In this document: positions 62,144-64,000 of the stretch, piece by piece
How the letters are laid out: each line of letters opens with the position of its first letter
Position numbering within the stretch: the first letter of the stretch is position 1
Made by a program: the position numbers and the translations under genes
Source: DATIRA01 sp964553405
Lineage (GTDB): Bacteria; Pseudomonadota; Gammaproteobacteria; Steroidobacterales; Steroidobacteraceae
NCBI GenBank assembly: GCA_964553405.1
Contig: CAZKLS010000001.1
Span: 1 to 64,000 of the forward strand
Reading direction: 5' to 3'
DNA: 64,000 nt
The notes under the pieces: generated by a model
The model's database searches: none
Told to the model about the DNA's origin: nothing
Seen by the model: only the letters and a program-made list of their open reading frames with translations

Positions 62144-63325
62144 TCAGTCGTGCACGACGCGGCAGAAAAACGCCTTCAGGTAGCGGGTCTCCGGAATCGC
62201 AGGGTGCACCGGATGGTCGGGCCCCTGCCCGCCCGCCTCGAGCAGCTGCGCGAAGCGGCCCAGGTGGCGGGCCGACTGCTGGATCGTGGCGAGCAGCTCA
62301 TCCGCGCCGAAGTGGTGCGAGCAGGAGCAGGAGACCAGCACGCCATCGCGCGGCAGCAGCTGCATCGCCAGCTGGTTCAGCTTGCGATATGCGGCCTGGC
62401 CCCGCGGAAAATCGCGCCGCTTCTTCACGAACGCGGGCGGATCGACGATCACGACGTCGAAGCTCTGGTCCTCGGCCCGCAGTCCGGCCAGGACGTCGAA
62501 CGCATCCCCCTTCAACGCGGTGACCGCAAGCGAGTTGCCGATGGCCGTGGACTGCAGCAGCTCGAGCGCCGGTTCCGAGGAATCGACGCACACCACCTCG
62601 CTTGCGCCGGCACGGGCCGCGGCCAGGCCCCAGGCCCCGAGATAGCTGAAGACGTCCAGCACCCGCATCCCGGGCACGTACTTGAGCAGCGCCCGGCGGT
62701 TCGCGGACTGGTCGTAGAACCACCCGGTCTTCTGGCCGCCGCCTGCCGGCACGCTGAAGCGCACGCCGTTTTCCTCGACCAGCAGCGCCGCCGGCGCTTC
62801 GCCGAGCGCGACCTCGACGTAGCTGTCGAGTCCCTCGAGGTTTCGCGCGAGCGAGTCGTTCTTCCAGACCACGCAGCGCGGCTTCAGCACTTTTTCGATC
62901 GCGGCGAGCAGCTCGCCCTTCATCGACTCGATGCCCGCGGTACCGATCTGGCCGACGACCACGTCGCCAAAGCGGTCGATCACCAGCCCGGGCAGGCCGT
63001 CGGCCTCGCCGTGGACCAGCCGATAGAACGGGGCCTGGTACAGCCGGGCGCGCAGCGCGAGCGCCACCTTGAGCCGGTGCACCAGCAGCGAGCGGTCGGG
63101 CGGGTAGCGCGGATCGCGCCCGAGCAGGCGCGCACAGATCAGCGCGTGTGGGTTGACGTAGCCGTAACCGAGGAATCGCCCGCGGCTGCTGGTGATGCTG
63201 CAGGCCTCGCCGGGCGCAAAGCCGCTGAGCGGGGTCGCCTGGATGTCGACCTCGTTGCTGAACACCCAGAGATGTCCGGCCGCGATCCGTCGCTCCTCCC
63301 GGGCCTTCAGTCGCAGCTCGCGCAA
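62144..63325 (-). CDS. rlmI: 23S rRNA (cytosine-1962-C5)-methyltransferase family, RlmI-like
   Basis: SAM-dependent methyltransferase of 393 residues: an N-terminal PUA domain (1-80, HLWVFSNEVDIQ), an EEHEE-type linker domain, and the catalytic domain with VLDVFSYLGAWGLAAARAG (SAM), VDPPAFVKKRRDF and SCSCSHHF (catalytic Cys region). The start is TTG at 63325 with GAGGAG six bases upstream. RlmI is the best-matching member; another class I rRNA methyltransferase of the same family is possible. Confidence 0.92.
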   Translation of the reverse strand: MRELRLKAREERRIAAGHLWVFSNEVDIQATPLSGFAPGEACSITSSRGRFLGYGYVNPHALICARLLGRDPRYPPDRSLLVHRLKVALALRARLYQAPFYRLVHGEADGLPGLVIDRFGDVVVGQIGTAGIESMKGELLAAIEKVLKPRCVVWKNDSLARNLEGLDSYVEVALGEAPAALLVEENGVRFSVPAGGGQKTGWFYDQSANRRALLKYVPGMRVLDVFSYLGAWGLAAARAGASEVVCVDSSEPALELLQSTAIGNSLAVTALKGDAFDVLAGLRAEDQSFDVVIVDPPAFVKKRRDFPRGQAAYRKLNQLAMQLLPRDGVLVSCSCSHHFGADELLATIQQSARHLGRFAQLLEAGGQGPDHPVHPAIPETRYLKAFFCRVVHD

Positions 63326-63387
63326 CGCGGGCTCCTCGCAGTCGTTCGGCTATAGTGGGCTCAGTCTAGCGCAAGGCCGGGACAGGC

Positions 63388-64000
<613 letters not shown>

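Overview
The window is 64 kb of GC-rich, gene-dense chromosome from a gammaproteobacterium outside the enterics. Several syntenic blocks point there: the lolB-ispE-tRNA-Gln-prs-rplY-pth-ychF run divergent from hemA-prfA-prmC, the mreBCD-mrdA-rodA cluster divergent from gatCAB, and lptD-surA-pdxA-rsmA-apaG-apaH divergent from amgK-murU-lipA-lipB. Together with lptD, lolB and lgt they describe a Gram-negative cell. I cannot name the genus; the Chromatiales/Xanthomonadales side of the class is a guess. There is no rRNA, prophage, insertion sequence or CRISPR array, and no gene-free stretch over 300 bases.

Layout. Bases 1-3444 hold a polyamine/beta-alanine catabolism divergon: a PuuC-like aldehyde dehydrogenase (cut by the window edge) and a PuuR-like cupin repressor on the minus strand, and an omega-amino acid:pyruvate aminotransferase on the plus strand. 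A lone TorF-type outer-membrane protein follows. Bases 4459-11567 are the most accessory-looking part: a phosphoribosyltransferase and a cupin, two phosphotransferase-fold kinases (one fused to a P-loop kinase), and a minus-strand operon of ribosome hibernation factor, archease, RNA ligase RtcB and a second, non-canonical PRPP synthetase. From 11548 to 24436 comes a cation symporter next to tRNA-Met, then translation and precursor genes (ychF, pth, rplY, prs, tRNA-Gln, ispE, lolB, a TPR lipoprotein, hemA, prfA, prmC), a cyclophilin and mtgA.

Bases 24485-30055 are a methionine-cycle operon, sahR-like regulator, metF, metH, read from a promoter buried in an inverted repeat. Then hslO, fumarase and gatCAB lead up to the divergent cell-shape cluster mreBCD-mrdA-rodA-mltB-dacA-D-amino-acid transaminase-ybeD (35982-45067). 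Lipoate synthesis (lipA, lipB) and cell-wall sugar recycling (amgK, murU) are read leftward from 48529, and the outer-membrane biogenesis/rRNA-methylation cluster lptD...apaH rightward from 48588. The last 9 kb hold a four-cysteine secreted protein, a small leader ORF coupled to a cyclase-family hydrolase and kynureninase, an FKBP isomerase, and a minus-strand run rlmI, lgt, thyA, SET-domain protein, folA. A DUF255 thioredoxin-like gene is cut by the right edge.

Genes are packed tightly: many starts overlap the previous stop (ATGA, GTGA, TTGA, TGATG), several starts are GTG or TTG, and four convergent pairs overlap at their 3' ends. The observations most worth checking are the RtcB/archease/hibernation/PRPP island, a set of genes whose -10 element lies only 7-9 bases before an ATG lacking a Shine-Dalgarno sequence (leaderless candidates), the palindromic -10 shared by amgK and lptD, the leader ORF before the kynurenine genes, and the SET-domain gene wedged between thyA and folA.
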